From assembly GCA_012845835.1 (NCBI GenBank), contig JABAKD010000028.1:11144241-11208240 (forward strand): DNA of 64,000 nt, read 5' to 3'. Positions 62,332 through 64,000 of this stretch are shown here, in pieces. Every line of letters starts with the position of its first letter. Positions within the stretch are counted from its first letter, which is position 1. Both the position numbers and the translations under genes were made by a program. The DNA is from Undaria pinnatifida. Taxonomy: Eukaryota > Sar > Phaeophyceae > Laminariales > Alariaceae. The notes beneath the pieces are model-generated. The model was given only the letters and a program-made list of their open reading frames with translations, searched no databases and had not been told where the DNA came from.

Positions 62332-62762
62332 TGCACAAGCGACCCCGCCCCCGCCCCACCCGTCGGCAAGCCCACTCCAAGACCGGACAAATCAGAGAGG
62401 CCCCACCCTGCCGCGGCACCGCCTCCTCCTCCTCCAACTCCTCCTGTTGGCGGAACAGGGGGGGGGGGGGACGCAAACAACCCCCCGCCCCCCCCTGGTG
62501 GCTGCTGCTGCTGTGATGTAGATCCTACCCCAAGGCCGAACGGGTCGTCGTCTTCTCGTGCTGCGGGGGCGGGAGGGTGAACCTGAGGGGGACAAGGGAC
62601 GAAAACACGGGGTGCCGGGGAGCGCAGGAAGGGGGGGGTGGGGAGTCAACTGGGGGGCATCAAAGGCAGCACAGAGCAACGGGCCGCCCGTGAGCCGAGA
62701 AGGGTAGGGTGGAAGGGGGGTGAGCGGGCCTGGGATGTGGGGGGAGTCGACCGGGGAGAATT

Positions 62763-62935
62763 TGAGGCAGGGCAGGGCAAATCAGGGCAAATAAGGGCAA
62801 ATCAGGACAAATCAAGGCAGAGCAGGGCAGAGCAGGGCAAAGCAGGGCAAAGCAGGGCAAAGCAGGGCAGAGGAGGGCAGAGCAGGGCACAGAAGGGCAC
62901 CGAAGGGCAGGGCAAGGCAAGGCGGAGCAACGCAG
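62763..62935 (+). repeat. AGGGCA-type 10-bp/5-bp repeat
   Basis: AGGGCAAATC and AGGGCAAAGC/AGGGCAGAGC units run about 17 times. They end about 60 bases before a good acceptor at 62994. Confidence 0.9.
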
Positions 62936-62994
62936 GGGAAAGCAAAAGGCACCAGTGACGGCTATATTTTTCTGTTTTCCCCCCTCTCGCCCAG

Positions 62995-63168
62995 CCCTAA
63001 CGTTCCGTGCCAACAACCCACGGCAGGAGCTCCCTCCGTACACAGCGATCGGACCAGGGAGGCATCAAAAATCCTGTTCAACCCGAAATGCACGGAAAGC
63101 AAAACAACGAACGGAAAGAGCAAGACAGCAGAAGCAACAGAAGCAGCAACAGCAGCAGCAGCAAACAC
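62995..63168 (+). other. Possible exon, Gln-rich, of a second gene
   Basis: The acceptor TTTTCCCCCCTCTCGCCCAG is very good. Two of the three downstream frames are open: one gives ...NPRQELPPYTAIGPGRHQKS then a Gln run, the other SDRTREASKILFNPKCTESK then an Ala run. No domain is recognised and no good donor was found. Confidence 0.3.
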
Positions 63169-63341
63169 TTATGTTCCTTCACTACATGGCAGCGCAAGCG
63201 CGGACAATCCCCCCCCCCTCCTCTCACACCAACGAGCTAAAAAAAAACCAGATCGGAGAGAGAGAAGAAAAACATAGTACCCACAAGCCCTAAGCGAGAC
63301 CACGCCTTCAACAATGCATCCATCTCACCGTGGCAGCATCA

Positions 63342-63675
63342 GCGCCTCCCGACATCCCTAACAGCCCCCCGCCTCCATGCCCTCCCTGGAAACCCTCGCC
63401 ACCATTTCCTCCTCTATGCATACCCCCCCCGGCCGCTGCAGAACTTGCAGTTGAACTCCCTTCCATCCCCCTTGGGAACGAAGACGAAGACGCAGAAGAC
63501 GAAGAAGTAGGCGTTGTTGTAGAGGAGAGCGGGGGGCCACTGGCCGCTGGTGACAGTTTCGCTATTCCTCGAGCGCGCCTTGTGTCTCCGGGAGGGGGCG
63601 CGAGCAGGCTAATCCCGCCGCCGCCACCGCCTCCGCCTATTTTTCGCGCTGTGTCGCCAGGGGGGGGGGCTAGGG
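63342..63675 (+). CDS. Candidate exon of a Pro/Glu-rich protein, gene continuing past the edge
   Basis: A CATCAG acceptor and an AGG|GTAAGC donor bound an open frame of about 111 codons with Pro-rich ends and the acidic block LGNEDEDAEDEEVGVVVEES. Acidic codons are not explained by the local C-rich composition, which favours real coding. No family is recognised. It is unclear whether it belongs with 62995-63168. Confidence 0.42.
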
Positions 63676-63836
63676 TAAGCCCCCCCCCTGCCCCCCGGCC
63701 TGATCTCCTCGGACGAGATGATGCCTACCACCGAAGAAAAGGGGGGAGGAGGGGGGGGGGGGGTGCGTGTGTGTCAAGGTGATATAACGTTCGTGAGTTT
63801 GTTTTCGCTTGTGCTTTAGTTTGTTCTCAGCGTTCG

Positions 63837-64000
63837 GTATGGTAGGGTATGGCATGGCATGGCATGGTATGGTATGGTATGGTTTGGTACTACGGAATAT
63901 TATAGTATTATGGTATGATATGATATGGTCCGGTATGGTATGGTATGGTATGACATGGTATGGTATGGTATGATACGGTTTGGTATGGTATGGTATCGCA
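63837..64000 (+). repeat. GGTAT pentamer array at the right edge
   Basis: Units of GGTAT with GGCAT and GATAT variants run to the end of the window. It starts about 160 bases after the candidate donor at 63676. Confidence 0.93.

Overview
The window is nuclear DNA of a eukaryote. It holds one intron-rich gene whose exons join in phase through ten GT-AG introns, plus many SINEs, MITEs, an LTR miniature element, minisatellites and long homopolymer tracts, and no prokaryote-type gene order. Gly/Ala/Ser/Pro-rich linkers, frequent GTGAGC/GTGGGN donors, moderately high GC and degenerate TTAGGG-type interstitial repeats would suit a brown alga or another photosynthetic stramenopile. That placement is an inference; nothing here fixes the species.

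Layout. Positions 1-19,400 are almost wholly repeats: diverged short repeats (1-850), an intact 986-bp miniature LTR element (2095-3080), a 505-bp CAG...CTG MITE (4352-4856), a 5.3-kb inverted repeat with about 2.35-kb arms (4869-10196), C-rich elements ending in a conserved hairpin (10200-16085), a TTAA MITE (16533-16624) and a tRNA-derived SINE (18302-18625). Positions 19,706-47,687 carry the one confident gene: an eleven-exon, plus-strand gene for a predicted protein of about 1440 residues. It has two Tudor-knot/chromo-barrel-like modules split by introns, followed by an OTUD5-type OTU cysteine protease domain with its catalytic Asp, Cys and His intact. Its 10.2-kb first intron is filled with transposable elements. 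Several other introns carry pentanucleotide arrays directly against the splice sites.

Positions 47,700-62,000 are again repeats: GGTAC/GGTAT arrays, GATT-rich sequence, diverged 250-300-bp satellite-like units, GCACTATAGCGG arrays, an AT-rich island (54,590-57,700) and dispersed repeats. Positions 62,280-63,700 contain Pro/Gln/Glu-rich open frames that may be exons of a second gene running off the right edge, with a GGTAT pentamer array at the very end.

The most notable points are the OTU gene with two Tudor-knot-like modules, the pentamer arrays lining its introns, a decayed tandem copy of one of its exons, the hairpin-ended repeat family present in more than 20 copies on both strands, the large inverted repeat, and a head-to-tail array of a TTAA-bounded MITE.
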